DNA from: [Clostridium] hylemonae DSM 15053
Lineage (GTDB): Bacteria; Bacillota; Clostridia; Lachnospirales; Lachnospiraceae
DNA length: 64,000 nt
Assembly (NCBI RefSeq): GCF_008281175.1
Contig: NZ_CP036524.1
Location: 3,286,001 to 3,350,000, forward strand
Reading direction: 5' to 3'
Positions 8,064 to 17,424 of this stretch are shown one piece after another. Below the pieces are notes generated by a model. That model was not told where the DNA came from. It worked only from the letters and a program-made list of their open reading frames with translations, and did not search any database. How positions within the stretch are numbered: position 1 is the first letter of the stretch; each line of letters starts with the position of its first letter. The translations under genes were made by a program, and so were the position numbers.

Positions 8064-9131
8064 TTAATATCTCGCGACTCCCAGTTCCGCACAGATCTTC
8101 CTGGCAGTCTCATCGACAAACACACCATCTTCTTCCAGTTTTTCACCGTCCAGTATGATCGTCGGACGCAGTACCGTTCCATCGGAATGTGAGGCAGCGC
8201 TCCAGTGGGCGCCGCCGATCTTGACGCCCTGACTGCCGATCCCAAATTCCATACAGCCGAACACCCGCTCGTCCTCCACGATACGCCCGGTCACTTTTCT
8301 CACTCCCGGATTGAATCCCTGTGAGTAATGTGCAAGGCGCAGCATATTCGGATCGTCAAAAGAGTACAGCCAGTTCTTATATATTTCCGCCTCTGCTCCT
8401 CCCGTCACATCCACAACACGTCCTTCTTTGAAATCAATGCAGATCTTATCTCTCAGAACACCGAGTGTATCCGGCGGGAATACAGCCCCGTCAAATACGA
8501 GCCTTCCTTCTATCGATTCCTCTACCGGACACCAGCTTGTCTGGCCGGTGAGCATGACCGGATATCCTTTTTCCGACGCTTTGATCCCCGAATGGCGGAC
8601 CTTGCGCCCTCCCATGCTGCCGCGAAGGTCCATCCCTTCCTTTGACAGCAGATGAATATCCTGCGCCTTTTCCAGGCGGTATTTGAAATACTCACCCAGC
8701 TCGATCACCTTATCAATATTCACTTTTCCGATACAATTTACTAACATTTCCGTATCAAGACCGGTGGCGCAGATATACCGCGCACCGTTTTCATCCACTG
8801 CCCTGCGGTAAGCAGGTCCGTGCATGATGGAGGCATAAGTCAGCTCGATCCACACATCCGCGGCTGCGATCGCATCGGCGACCGGCTGCGGGGGGTCCGC
8901 GTAAAATCCCTCTGCCGTTGGATAATAGATGACCGTCGGGACAGTCTCTATCGTGTAAGCCGCCTCTGTCAACGCATGAACGACCCGCTCGTCAATGCAC
9001 GTATCATATGTGATCACAAGATTTTCTCCCGGCTTACAGAGCATGATATCCCGCACGAGCTTCATCGCCGCTCTGGCAAGTTCCATTCTCCGGTATTCAC
9101 CGCGCATTTCAACTCCAAGATTCCATTCCAT
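8064..9131 (-). CDS. NicX/AmpS-like metalloprotein (M29-related), paralogue A
   Basis: 355 residues of the COG2309 group usually labelled leucyl aminopeptidase (M29) but with the length and the visible C-terminal metal motif of NicX, the 2,5-dihydroxypyridine dioxygenase: His268 (LAHYSQGFNPG), His315 and Asp317 (SHSD). I recall NicX using His265, His318 and Asp320. The further His expected in the M29 dinuclear site is not seen. It is the most divergent of the five copies in this window (others at 11409, 12460, 34124, 42520), with a longer N-terminus and a glycine-rich insert (GSMGGRK). The ATG at 9131 has GGAGG upstream. The substrate is unknown; either a peptidase or a ring-cleaving or other metalloenzyme is possible. 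Confidence 0.75.
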   Translation of the reverse strand: MEWNLGVEMRGEYRRMELARAAMKLVRDIMLCKPGENLVITYDTCIDERVVHALTEAAYTIETVPTVIYYPTAEGFYADPPQPVADAIAAADVWIELTYASIMHGPAYRRAVDENGARYICATGLDTEMLVNCIGKVNIDKVIELGEYFKYRLEKAQDIHLLSKEGMDLRGSMGGRKVRHSGIKASEKGYPVMLTGQTSWCPVEESIEGRLVFDGAVFPPDTLGVLRDKICIDFKEGRVVDVTGGAEAEIYKNWLYSFDDPNMLRLAHYSQGFNPGVRKVTGRIVEDERVFGCMEFGIGSQGVKIGGAHWSAASHSDGTVLRPTIILDGEKLEEDGVFVDETARKICAELGVARY

Positions 9132-9142
9132 ATTGTATCCTC

Positions 9143-9949
9143 CTACTTCTTATAATGTTCCAGATTGTCATCCGCATATTGATATGTTTCATATTTTTTG
9201 TATATATGGGGAAGCTTTAAACTGTCCCACTCAAGCCTTGCCCTGGCGTCTTTGATCTCCTGCTTTGAAAGTATCACTTCCACATAGCCTTCCCTGTCAT
9301 CTTCAAGACTGCATAACAAGTTTCCTTCCGGCCCCATCACAGACGTTCCGCCGCAGTACCTTACATCCCCGGAAGCACGGTTGAGCGCTGCGGTGTAGAT
9401 CTGATTTTCAGCCGCCCTCATCCGCGCGCAGAGATGAAATAAATCTTTCCAGCCGTCCGCCCAGGCGCTCGGATACACGAGCACATCCGCCCCCATATTG
9501 GAAAGCGGCGTGGAAATCTCAAAAAAGCGCATATCCGCACATATGAGCATTCCGATCTGAAAGCCTCTGTAGGGAACCAGGACCAATTCGTCCCCGTGTG
9601 TAAAAAATTCGCGCTCCTTATCCCACAGATGTATCTTTTTGTACTCGCCCAAAAGCGTTCCATATTCATCCCACATACATGCGGCGTCATAATACGCGTC
9701 TCCTTCTTTTACACAGACGCCCGCCAGTATCGCGGTATTGCACTCTTTTGCCAGGGCGGAATAAAACTCCTTTTCCTCTCCGGACCCTTCTGCCCTGTGA
9801 AAATCATACCCGCTGATGCTAAGCTCCGGAAAGCACAGCAGATCAACCTCTCTTTTTGCATAAGTCAAGGCAAGCTCTCTCACATGCGCGCAGTTTTTCT
9901 CTATCTCACCTTCTGTGACCGCAAGCTGCACGAGTCCCATCTTCAGCAA
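9143..9949 (-). CDS. Carbon-nitrogen hydrolase (nitrilase superfamily)
   Basis: About 268 residues with the Glu-Lys-Cys triad of the nitrilase superfamily: Glu in CFPELSISG (about residue 42), Lys in EYKKIHLWD (about 105) and Cys in MLICADMRF (about 137). Members hydrolyse amides, N-carbamoyl compounds or nitriles in the cytosol. The frame is open from 9958 (GTG), but AAGGAG lies 8 bases before the TTG at 9949, giving MLKMGLVQLAV, the usual amidase-like N-terminus, so I chose that. It sits between the PepV-like gene and paralogue A. With the racemase next door, an N-carbamoyl or amide intermediate is a reasonable guess but not shown. Confidence 0.88.
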   Translation of the reverse strand: MLKMGLVQLAVTEGEIEKNCAHVRELALTYAKREVDLLCFPELSISGYDFHRAEGSGEEKEFYSALAKECNTAILAGVCVKEGDAYYDAACMWDEYGTLLGEYKKIHLWDKEREFFTHGDELVLVPYRGFQIGMLICADMRFFEISTPLSNMGADVLVYPSAWADGWKDLFHLCARMRAAENQIYTAALNRASGDVRYCGGTSVMGPEGNLLCSLEDDREGYVEVILSKQEIKDARARLEWDSLKLPHIYKKYETYQYADDNLEHYKK

Positions 9950-9977
9950 TATGCCCACTCCTTTCCATCTCTTTTCG

Positions 9978-11387
9978 TCAGGAAATATTCAGCAGCACAT
10001 AGAGCGCCTGCGCGTAGATCTTTGCGGACAATATAAGATCCTCCACGCTGATGTATTCATCCGGCTCATGTGCCAGTTCCCTCTGCCCCGGAAAAACAGG
10101 ACCGTAAGCGGCAAAATTTTCCGCCGCCCTGCAATAGGTGCCCCCGCCGATCACGACAGGCTCTTCCTCCCTCCCGGTACTTTCCCGGTACACATGCAGC
10201 AATGTCTGTATGAGGGGCGCTTTCACAGGCATATAAATGTGCTTCTTGTCCTGGTAAATATCAAGTTCCACCTTCTGCTGCCCACACGCCACCTTTAACG
10301 TTTTCAGGATTACTTCCTCAGAAGCATGGATTGGATAACGGATCTCCACTGTCGCCTTGCCGGAACCTTCTCCCAGCTCCAGTACGCCAAGAGAGAGTGT
10401 CAGGATCCCGGATAGCTTATCCTCGCACGCGATCCCGAGGCGTTCCCCCCGGTAACCGTCTCCGAATAACTCTTCGATCTTTCCGGCAAACCGGGCGCCG
10501 CCCCCTTCCTCTAACGGCAGCCTGTGCAGGAACTCTAAAAGCGTCTGGATCGCGTTTTCACCATTCCACGGCTGCGAGGAGTGGCCGCCCAGTCCTTTTG
10601 CCTCTATTTTCCAGCCCGTGTCCTGCTTAGAAATAGAGATATTGTCCTTTTTGGCAAAACCGTCCCTTGCCTCCTGTAACATGTGCTCCGCGTCTTCTGT
10701 CCCGTCAACGGCCGCGTATGCATATCCCGGAACTACGTTCACCTTTGTCCCGCCCCGGATCTCCTTCAGGTACATGCCGCCGGCGTGTTTTGTCTCCTCC
10801 CATGTGTCCGATACATAAAACCGGAGGATCCCCTTTTCCGCATGGATGACCGGGAACTCCCCGTCCGGAGAGAAACCTCCCCAGGGCGCTTCTTCTTTTT
10901 TCAGATAGTATTTCAGCCCCCGCATAAAACCGCTTTCTTCGTCTGTCCCGATGATGTGGCACACGTGGTTCTTCACCGGAAGCCCGCTCTCTTTTACTGC
11001 TTTCATCGCAAAAAGAGCTGCCGCCATCGGCCCTTTATCGTCCAGCGAACCTCTTCCGTACAATCTGCCGTTGTCAAGGGTGCCCTCGAAAGGACGGTAC
11101 GTCCATCCGTCTCCCGGAGGCACTACGTCAATATGGGTCAGAATGCCGATCTGCTTCCCTTTCTGCCCCCACTTGACCGTGCCCGCATACCCTTCATGAT
11201 TTCTGGTCTCAAAGCCAAGCTCTTCTGCCACAGACAGCACTTCCTCAAGGGCCGCTTCAATGGGCTCTCCAAACGGCGCCCCTTCTCTGCCCTCTTCATA
11301 AAGGCTAGGATGTGCGATGAGCCTCTGTGTCGTTTTAATAATCTCTTCTTTGTACTGCTCGATCAGGTCATTTAATATGTGATCCAC
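9978..11387 (-). CDS. pepV: M20 family dipeptidase, PepV-like
   Basis: 469-residue cytosolic zinc dipeptidase of the M20 family. Visible metal ligands are THIDVVPPGDGW (His), GRGSLDDKGP (Asp), IGTDEESGF (catalytic and bridging Glu) and a C-terminal ELAHEPDEYI (His). The lid/dimerisation insert in the middle and the overall length match PepV Xaa-His dipeptidases and related N-acyl amino acid hydrolases. The start is GTG at 11387. It is in the same operon as the Dpp-type importer, so it probably cleaves imported dipeptides or dipeptide-like compounds. Its substrate range cannot be told from sequence. Confidence 0.88.
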   Translation of the reverse strand: MDHILNDLIEQYKEEIIKTTQRLIAHPSLYEEGREGAPFGEPIEAALEEVLSVAEELGFETRNHEGYAGTVKWGQKGKQIGILTHIDVVPPGDGWTYRPFEGTLDNGRLYGRGSLDDKGPMAAALFAMKAVKESGLPVKNHVCHIIGTDEESGFMRGLKYYLKKEEAPWGGFSPDGEFPVIHAEKGILRFYVSDTWEETKHAGGMYLKEIRGGTKVNVVPGYAYAAVDGTEDAEHMLQEARDGFAKKDNISISKQDTGWKIEAKGLGGHSSQPWNGENAIQTLLEFLHRLPLEEGGGARFAGKIEELFGDGYRGERLGIACEDKLSGILTLSLGVLELGEGSGKATVEIRYPIHASEEVILKTLKVACGQQKVELDIYQDKKHIYMPVKAPLIQTLLHVYRESTGREEEPVVIGGGTYCRAAENFAAYGPVFPGQRELAHEPDEYISVEDLILSAKIYAQALYVLLNIS

Positions 11388-11408
11388 CGTATCCCCTCTT
11401 TCTCCTCT

Positions 11409-12455
11409 TTATCTGCCCAATCTGGCCGCATACTCTTTTAAGTCTTCATCAACGATCTTTCCGTCCTTCGTAATGGCCGTCCCATCCAGGTAAATGGACA
11501 CGCTCAGACAGGTGGCATCGATGTGGGACGGCGCCGGGACCCCGTCCGGCGGCACGAGGAAACTTCCAATCGCCCCAAAGCCCCACTGGGAACCGCCGAA
11601 GATCCGCTCATCCTCTCCGAGCTGTCCCGTTAATTTTGCGTTCGGATGAAATCCGACGCAGACATGGGCGGGCCGGAGCATCTGCGGATGCTGGAAGTCT
11701 CTCATATATTTCTCCCACTGTCTGGCCGAGGAGCCGCCTTCCACATGGTCGATGACGCCATCCTTCATATATATCTTCACCGGCTCCTTCAGCACCCCGA
11801 ACTGCGGCACGAGTGAACCGTCAATGGCAATGACGCCGTTCACCGTATCCAGATCCGGCGTCCATGAGATCATGCCCGCCAGCATATGTGTCCCCGGTTC
11901 ATCCGCATATCCGTCCCGTGCGTTGATCGGGTGATCCGGGTGGTTGTCAAATGAGATATCCTCACCGGCCGTACTTGTGAGGCGTACATGCTTTGCCGCG
12001 CGTATCTTATCCCGCACTGCATGCAGAAGATCCCGGAGCGCCCCGTGGTCTGTATTGGCAAACAGGCGGATAAATACATCCACATACATTCCCGGAAGAC
12101 ACAAGAACCGCAGTTTTTTATTCGTGTGCGCCACTTCCTCATACGTGCTGGAATACAGAAAATACATGGCATTGTACTCGATCCAGCAGTCTGCTTCCAG
12201 AAGCGCTGCTTTTATCGCCGCAGACGGCAGAAAACCGTCCACCTGCTTTCCTGGTCCCGGCGGTGTCGCCGTCCAGATCACCATCGGTTTGGCCCCGGCC
12301 GCATACACGGCCCGCGCGGTGGCATTTACTACACGCTCATCGCTCTTTGTATCTGCGGTGATCACAAAGCTTTCGCCGGGCTTTACTTTAAAAAGCTCCT
12401 TCACGATAACTTCCGCAGCCTTTCCTATCTCAAATTCATATAAAAAGTCACTCAC
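11409..12455 (-). CDS. NicX/AmpS-like metalloprotein (M29-related), paralogue B
   Basis: 348 residues. Conserved metal-site candidates are His264 (PAHVCVGFHPNA), His311 and Asp313 (APSHIDA), preceded by GEDERIFGG and WGFGAIGSF, a block shared with paralogue E at 42520 to which it is closest. The N-terminal half has the family features KPGESFVITAD and ADCWIEYN. The start is GTG at 12455 with AAAGGTG upstream. It lies 4 bp before the stop side of paralogue C's reading frame, so the two are co-translated neighbours. Database labels would probably read aminopeptidase; the residues fit a NicX-type mononuclear metal site better. Function unknown. Confidence 0.75.
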   Translation of the reverse strand: MSDFLYEFEIGKAAEVIVKELFKVKPGESFVITADTKSDERVVNATARAVYAAGAKPMVIWTATPPGPGKQVDGFLPSAAIKAALLEADCWIEYNAMYFLYSSTYEEVAHTNKKLRFLCLPGMYVDVFIRLFANTDHGALRDLLHAVRDKIRAAKHVRLTSTAGEDISFDNHPDHPINARDGYADEPGTHMLAGMISWTPDLDTVNGVIAIDGSLVPQFGVLKEPVKIYMKDGVIDHVEGGSSARQWEKYMRDFQHPQMLRPAHVCVGFHPNAKLTGQLGEDERIFGGSQWGFGAIGSFLVPPDGVPAPSHIDATCLSVSIYLDGTAITKDGKIVDEDLKEYAARLGR

Positions 12456-12459
12456 TTTA

Positions 12460-13509
12460 TCACACCTTTCCTTGCGTACATGTCAGTCTGCCTGCCAGTT
12501 CCTTCAGTTCCTCATCTATGAGCGTCCCGTGAAGCCAGAGCGGTTTTTCGTCCAGATAGATGTCTGTATTTAAGGAGACCGCGTCGGAATGGGACGGCGC
12601 GTACACGCCCTCCGGCGGCAGCATACCGGCCCCGATGCTTCCAAATCCCCACGTCGTAGATCCCCATACCCGCTGGTCCAGCAGAATATCTCCGATCACG
12701 CCCGCGCCAGGGTGGAAGCCTATGCCGGCATGTGACACCCGAAGCATCTGGGGATGTGCAAATCCTTTCAGCCACGCCTCATACTTTTTCGCCTCTTCTC
12801 CACCGTCGATCGACTGGATACAGCCGTGCTCCACACGGATCTTTACCGGCGTCGTGATGATGCCGATGTCCGGCGCTACGGAACCGTCAAGACAGATGAC
12901 ACCGTTCACACTCTCTATATCCGGCGTCCATCCGATCTGCCCCATGAAAAGATGCGTCCCCGGAACACTGGCATCTCCCAGCTTGCACGATATGGGCCTT
13001 TCCTGTACATTTTCAAAGGAAAGGACATCCCCCATCTGAGATACCATGCGCACCTGCTTTGCGCCCGCGATCTTATCCCGCAGTATGACGGTAAACCGGC
13101 GCATGGCAGGATAATTTACATTTCCGACACAGCGGATGAGCGTATCCGCCGTCGTGCCGGTCAGACACATGTGCCGGAGGCTCGGGTTTGCCTTTTTTGC
13201 TCTGTAAAATGGCGTGGAATATAAGAGCCATTTCACATTCAGCTCGATCCAGATGTCCGCATGGGCGAGCAGCCCGCTTAAGCCCTCTACCTGAATGTCC
13301 TTATCCGCAGCGAGACTTACCCCCGACGGCGTGGGGATCAGGGCGATGAGCGGCTTTGCCCCCGCCATGGCTGCGGCCCGTCCAACTGTCTCGATGACAG
13401 ACATGTCGGACGCCGTATCCCCGGTGATCGCGACGATCTCACCTTTTTGCGTCTTGAGCAGGTCATTTATCAGCACTTCGGCTGCAAATTGTAATTCACG
13501 TCCTATCAC
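12460..13509 (-). CDS. NicX/AmpS-like metalloprotein (M29-related), paralogue C
   Basis: 349 residues with His260 (VSHAGIGFHPGA), His307 and Asp309 (APSHSDA) as the likely metal triad and LLDQRVWGSTTWGFGS as the family block. It most resembles paralogue D at 34124, which shares DQRVWGS and SHSD. The GTG start at 13509 overlaps the TGA of the upstream dppF-like gene as GTGA, which indicates translational coupling to the importer. Three copies of this family in one operon suggest successive or parallel steps on related imported compounds; this is inference. Confidence 0.75.
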   Translation of the reverse strand: MIGRELQFAAEVLINDLLKTQKGEIVAITGDTASDMSVIETVGRAAAMAGAKPLIALIPTPSGVSLAADKDIQVEGLSGLLAHADIWIELNVKWLLYSTPFYRAKKANPSLRHMCLTGTTADTLIRCVGNVNYPAMRRFTVILRDKIAGAKQVRMVSQMGDVLSFENVQERPISCKLGDASVPGTHLFMGQIGWTPDIESVNGVICLDGSVAPDIGIITTPVKIRVEHGCIQSIDGGEEAKKYEAWLKGFAHPQMLRVSHAGIGFHPGAGVIGDILLDQRVWGSTTWGFGSIGAGMLPPEGVYAPSHSDAVSLNTDIYLDEKPLWLHGTLIDEELKELAGRLTCTQGKV

Positions 13510-14504
13510 TCTTCCTGCGCCTCCTTTTGTTCCTCCAAACCGTGTTTTGCAAACTTATGACAGCAGACAAAATGCTCCGGTCCGATCTCCGTCATTGTCG
13601 GAGCCTCTACCTTACAGATATCCATACAGTCGCGGCATCTTGTGTGGAACGTACACCCGCTGGGCGCGTTTACCGGAGAGGGGATCTCCCCCTGTGAAGT
13701 GATCTGCTCCGGCTTCATTGCCTCCTCTTCTTCCGTTGCGACCGGAATGGAAGACAAAAGCATCTGTGTGTAAGGATGCAGCGGCGCGTCAAAAAATTCT
13801 TTCGTCGGAGCCAGTTCACAGAGCCTGCCGAGATACAGGATAGCCACCCGGGTCGCCACGTTGCGCATCAGGCTCAGGTCATGAGTGATGAACAGATACG
13901 ACAGCTCAAGTTCCTTCTGCAGTTCGATCAGTGTATTGATAACCTTTGCCTGTACCGATACATCGAGGGCAGACGTCGGTTCATCCAGAATGATCAGTTC
14001 CGGGTTCGTGGCCAGCGCTCTCGCCACGGACACAAGCTGTCTCTCTCCGCCGCCGATGTTGCGGGGCATCTTATTTTTATATTCCTTCGGGAGCCCTACC
14101 TCCTCCAGGAGACTTTCGATCCGCGCCTGTTTCTTTTCTTTTGACATCTTGTCATGGATGTCAAGCGGGACCTGCATGCTCTTTTCAATTGTCCGGCGCG
14201 CATTCAGCGAAGAACCCGGGTCCTGGAATACGATCTGTATTTCCCCTTTCTGCCGCAGCGTACGCTTGTATCCTTTTTTTACAAGGTCCGTGCCTTTATA
14301 ACACACTTCTCCATCTGTAGCTCCATACATTCCGACTACTGTATAAGCAATCGTACTTTTTCCGCATCCCGACTCACCGACCAGCCCCAGCGTCTCTCCT
14401 TTATACAGATCCATGCTGACGCCGTCCACAGCCTTTACCGTCTGTCCGTTCCCCAAAGGAAAATACTTTTTCAAATCTTTGATCTCCAAAATTTTCTCCG
14501 GCAT
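13506..14504 (-). CDS. Dipeptide/oligopeptide ABC transporter ATPase, DppF-like
   Basis: 332-residue ATPase with Walker A GESGCGKST, signature IGGGERQLV, Walker B LIILDEPTSALD, H-loop YLFITHDLS and the C-terminal oligopeptide-transporter domain with its cysteine cluster (CTFHTRCRDCMDIC), typical of an iron-sulphur site in Dpp/Opp ATPases. The ATG at 14504 is preceded by GGAGGG and overlaps the previous stop as TAATG, so the longer open frame to 14540 is not used. It pairs with the DppD-like subunit to drive import through the DppB/C-like channel. Confidence 0.92.
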   Translation of the reverse strand: MPEKILEIKDLKKYFPLGNGQTVKAVDGVSMDLYKGETLGLVGESGCGKSTIAYTVVGMYGATDGEVCYKGTDLVKKGYKRTLRQKGEIQIVFQDPGSSLNARRTIEKSMQVPLDIHDKMSKEKKQARIESLLEEVGLPKEYKNKMPRNIGGGERQLVSVARALATNPELIILDEPTSALDVSVQAKVINTLIELQKELELSYLFITHDLSLMRNVATRVAILYLGRLCELAPTKEFFDAPLHPYTQMLLSSIPVATEEEEAMKPEQITSQGEIPSPVNAPSGCTFHTRCRDCMDICKVEAPTMTEIGPEHFVCCHKFAKHGLEEQKEAQEE

Positions 14505-15490
14505 TATTTTCCCTCCTCTGCTTGAAAGCAAGCCACCCAATGCTCTGCGCTGATCTCATGCCTTACAGGTTTCTCATTTCTGCACTTTTCATCAGCGTAC
14601 GGGCAGCGGGGAGCAAAGCGGCAGCCCTTCGGCGGATTACTGTAATCCGGTATCCGCCCGGGGATTCCTTTCGCAATGCCGCTGCCGGTCAGTTTCGGAA
14701 GACAGTCCATCAATGCCTGTGTATATGGATGCTGCGGGTTTTCAAATACCTGCTTCGTCTCCCCGCCCTCCACGATCGTGCCTGCGTACATGATATTGAC
14801 CGACGTCGTCACCTGCCTGATCACGCCGAGGGAATGGGTCACCATTACAACCGACAGTTCGCCTGACTCTACAAGGCTCTTGATCAGTCTCAGGATCTGG
14901 TCCTGTATCGTCACGTCCAGAGCCGTCCCCGGCTCATCTGCCAGAAGCAGCTGCCTCTGCGCCGCCATCGTCATGGCAATGCACACTCTCTGGCGCATAC
15001 CGCCGGACAGCTGAAACGGATAGCTGTTCAGTATCCGGTCCGGGTCTGCCAGCGACACTGTCTCCAGCGATTTTGCCGCTTTTTCAAGAAGCTCTGTTTT
15101 TGTGAGTTTTTTATCTTTGTGCGCATACTTCAATGCTTCCAGAAACTGATTTTTAATAGAGATCACCGGGTTCAGGGCGCTTGACGGATCCTGGAAGATC
15201 ATCCCCGCCCCCTTCTGCCTGTATTCCTGCAGTCTGGCCTTTGGCATTTCCAGTATATTTTCCCCTTCATAAAGGATCTCTCCGCTTTCGATCGTTCCGT
15301 TGGAAGGAAGCACATTTAAAATCGTCCGTAACGTTGTTGTCTTACCGCAGCCGGATTCCCCGACAATGCCGACACTTTTTCCCTTTTCTACGTCAAATGA
15401 CACACCTTCCAGTACGTGGGTCTTTACATTTGCAACAGTGTAGGATACGGACAAATCCCTGACTTCCAGTACGTTCGTCTTTTCTTCCAT
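14504..15490 (-). CDS. Dipeptide/oligopeptide ABC transporter ATPase, DppD-like
   Basis: 328 residues. Walker A GESGCGKTT, Q-loop in GMIFQDPSSALNP, signature LSGGMRQRV, Walker B LLLADEPGTALDV, H-loop MVTHSLGVI, and a C-terminal extension with the cysteine motif CRFAPRCPYADEKC. This is the usual size and arrangement of DppD/OppD. It follows the DppC-like permease without a gap and overlaps the DppF-like gene by one base. Together with the other four subunits it forms a complete Dpp-type importer. The paralogous system at 35187-40733 has the same gene order. Confidence 0.92.
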   Translation of the reverse strand: MEEKTNVLEVRDLSVSYTVANVKTHVLEGVSFDVEKGKSVGIVGESGCGKTTTLRTILNVLPSNGTIESGEILYEGENILEMPKARLQEYRQKGAGMIFQDPSSALNPVISIKNQFLEALKYAHKDKKLTKTELLEKAAKSLETVSLADPDRILNSYPFQLSGGMRQRVCIAMTMAAQRQLLLADEPGTALDVTIQDQILRLIKSLVESGELSVVMVTHSLGVIRQVTTSVNIMYAGTIVEGGETKQVFENPQHPYTQALMDCLPKLTGSGIAKGIPGRIPDYSNPPKGCRFAPRCPYADEKCRNEKPVRHEISAEHWVACFQAEEGK

Positions 15491-16354
15491 CTATTTGCCC
15501 TCCACGTTAAAGATATTTCCGACACCGTCTCCCAGAAGGTTAAATCCGAGCACGATAACAATGATCGCCACTGCCGGAAATACTGCAAGCCACCACATAT
15601 CCGGAAGAAATTTGACGCCGTCGTTGATCATATTTCCAAGTGCCGGTGTAGGCGGCTGTTCTCCGAGGCCTACAAAGCTCAGTGTCGCCCCCATACATAT
15701 GACGTATCCCATATCGAGCGTCATCTTTGTCAGAATCTGGTCAAAGGTATTTGGCAGGAACTCCTTCAATACAATATGGCTTAACTTTGCTCCTGTCAGT
15801 TCTGCGTATACAATATAATTTTCCGTCCTGAGGGAGGAAGCCACTCCAAAGGACAGCCTTGCATACCAGGGCCACCACATGATCGTGATCGCCACCATGG
15901 AATTCTTGAGGTTCGGTTCCAGGATCGCGGCGATCGCAAGTGCAAGCACGAGAGCCGGCACCGACAGAAAGATATCTACGATCCGCATCAGTATGGTCTC
16001 TATCCACGTATCTTTAAAGTATCCGGCCAGGACACCTACGACAAACCCTACCGGTACCGCGATCGCCAGCACGAGAACTCCCATCAGAAGGCTGCTCCTT
16101 AAGCTGATGAGCAGTCTGGAAAAGACATCCCGTCCCATTGTGTCCGTCCCCATAAGATGCTGCGCGCTCGGCGGCTGTGAGCTTTCTTCAAACTTCACTA
16201 CCGGCCCCGCATCCTCGGGATACGGCGCGATCACTGGTGCAAAGATCGCAAGAAGTACAATGAGCAGCACGATCGCCAGCCCTAATACAGATACTTTACC
16301 AGCCGCAAACTTATACCAGTTTTGAATCCATGTTTCTTTACGTTCTGCTTTCAT
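15491..16354 (-). CDS. Dipeptide ABC transporter permease, DppC-like
   Basis: 287-residue inner-membrane protein. An N-terminal cytoplasmic segment precedes one membrane helix, then the OppC_N-like region (ILAIFAPVIAPYP and HLMGTDTMGRDVFSRLL) and a BPD_transp_1 domain with four to five further helices. The ATPase-coupling loop is visible in GATLSFVGLGEQPP. It lies 12 bp downstream of the DppB-like gene and directly before the DppD-like gene. It forms half of the channel of the importer. Confidence 0.92.
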   Translation of the reverse strand: MKAERKETWIQNWYKFAAGKVSVLGLAIVLLIVLLAIFAPVIAPYPEDAGPVVKFEESSQPPSAQHLMGTDTMGRDVFSRLLISLRSSLLMGVLVLAIAVPVGFVVGVLAGYFKDTWIETILMRIVDIFLSVPALVLALAIAAILEPNLKNSMVAITIMWWPWYARLSFGVASSLRTENYIVYAELTGAKLSHIVLKEFLPNTFDQILTKMTLDMGYVICMGATLSFVGLGEQPPTPALGNMINDGVKFLPDMWWLAVFPAVAIIVIVLGFNLLGDGVGNIFNVEGK

Positions 16355-16366
16355 TTACACCACCTC

Positions 16367-17389
16367 CTATCTTGTCCGCTTCTGCCGCATTCTCGGGTCC
16401 AGAATCATCGCCACGATATCTACCGCTATACTGGTCAGCGCAAACGCAAGACCGATGATCAAAACGACGGCACAGACTGCATTTGTATCTTTATTTAATA
16501 TCGCTGTCATTCCGTAACTGGACAGTCCCGGCCAGTTAAAGATCCGTTCTACGAGAAATGCATTTCCGAACATGGCCGCTATATCCATTCCTATCACGGT
16601 GATGGTAGGTATCACGGACGGCTTCAGCAGGAATCTTCTGTTTACCACCGACTGCGGAACCCCCTGGGACGTCACCATAGTGATATAGTCCTTGTCCGCA
16701 TTCTGCAGCATACTGGACCTTGTGATCCTGGCCTCCTGCATTGTCTTGCCAAGAGCAAGCGCAAGCGCCGGAAAAAGCAGGTGCAGAAATGCGTCCCAGG
16801 CCGCCGCCGGCTTTCCACCGAGCAGCGCGTCCAGCACATACAGGCCTGTAATGTCCGGTATCGTGAAGGAGGGGCTTAAGCGCCCCCCTATCGTCGGCAT
16901 AACAGGTATCCAGTATCCGAATATGAGCACGAACATGACGGCAAACACAAAGGTCGGTGTCGCTACAAATATATATCCCGAGAATCTGCACACATAATCC
17001 TGCCATTTATTCTTATGCTGGGCACTTGTGACTCCGAGGTACAGCGCCACCAGGATCGACGGGAACCCGGCCCACAAGACAAGTTCAATGGTTGCCGGCG
17101 CAAAGTCTTTGATATCCTGAATGACCGCTCTCTTTGTGACCGCCGATGTGCCAAAGTCCCCGCGCAGCGCTCCGGTCAGCCAGTATCCGTACTGGGCAGG
17201 CAGAGACTCATTCAGGTGGTTGACTTCTCTGTAATTCTCCAGCACGTCCTCGGATACATTTGCCCCCAGTGCAAGCCGCGCCGGGTCGCCCGGCACGATC
17301 CGCATGAGAACAAATATAATGATCGTCAGTCCAAGTAATACAACGAGCGAACTAAGTAACCGTTTTAATATACTCTTCAGGAGTGACAT
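16367..17389 (-). CDS. Dipeptide ABC transporter permease, DppB-like
   Basis: 340-residue inner-membrane permease with the typical DppB start (one helix, then IVPGDPARLALG), a central BPD_transp_1 domain, the coupling EAR motif in KTMQEARITRSSML, and a C-terminal Arg-rich end (DPRMRQKRTR). Several membrane helices are evident. It lies 35 bp after the binding-protein gene and 12 bp before the DppC-like gene. It forms the other half of the channel. Confidence 0.92.
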   Translation of the reverse strand: MSLLKSILKRLLSSLVVLLGLTIIIFVLMRIVPGDPARLALGANVSEDVLENYREVNHLNESLPAQYGYWLTGALRGDFGTSAVTKRAVIQDIKDFAPATIELVLWAGFPSILVALYLGVTSAQHKNKWQDYVCRFSGYIFVATPTFVFAVMFVLIFGYWIPVMPTIGGRLSPSFTIPDITGLYVLDALLGGKPAAAWDAFLHLLFPALALALGKTMQEARITRSSMLQNADKDYITMVTSQGVPQSVVNRRFLLKPSVIPTITVIGMDIAAMFGNAFLVERIFNWPGLSSYGMTAILNKDTNAVCAVVLIIGLAFALTSIAVDIVAMILDPRMRQKRTR

Positions 17390-17424
17390 GATCTTATCCT
17401 CCTCTCTTTTCCCGTTATGCGTCT

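Noticed and set aside
8064-9131. Confident assignment of the M29-like proteins as leucyl aminopeptidases
   Set aside because: Length and visible metal motifs fit NicX at least as well, and no full M29 ligand set was seen.
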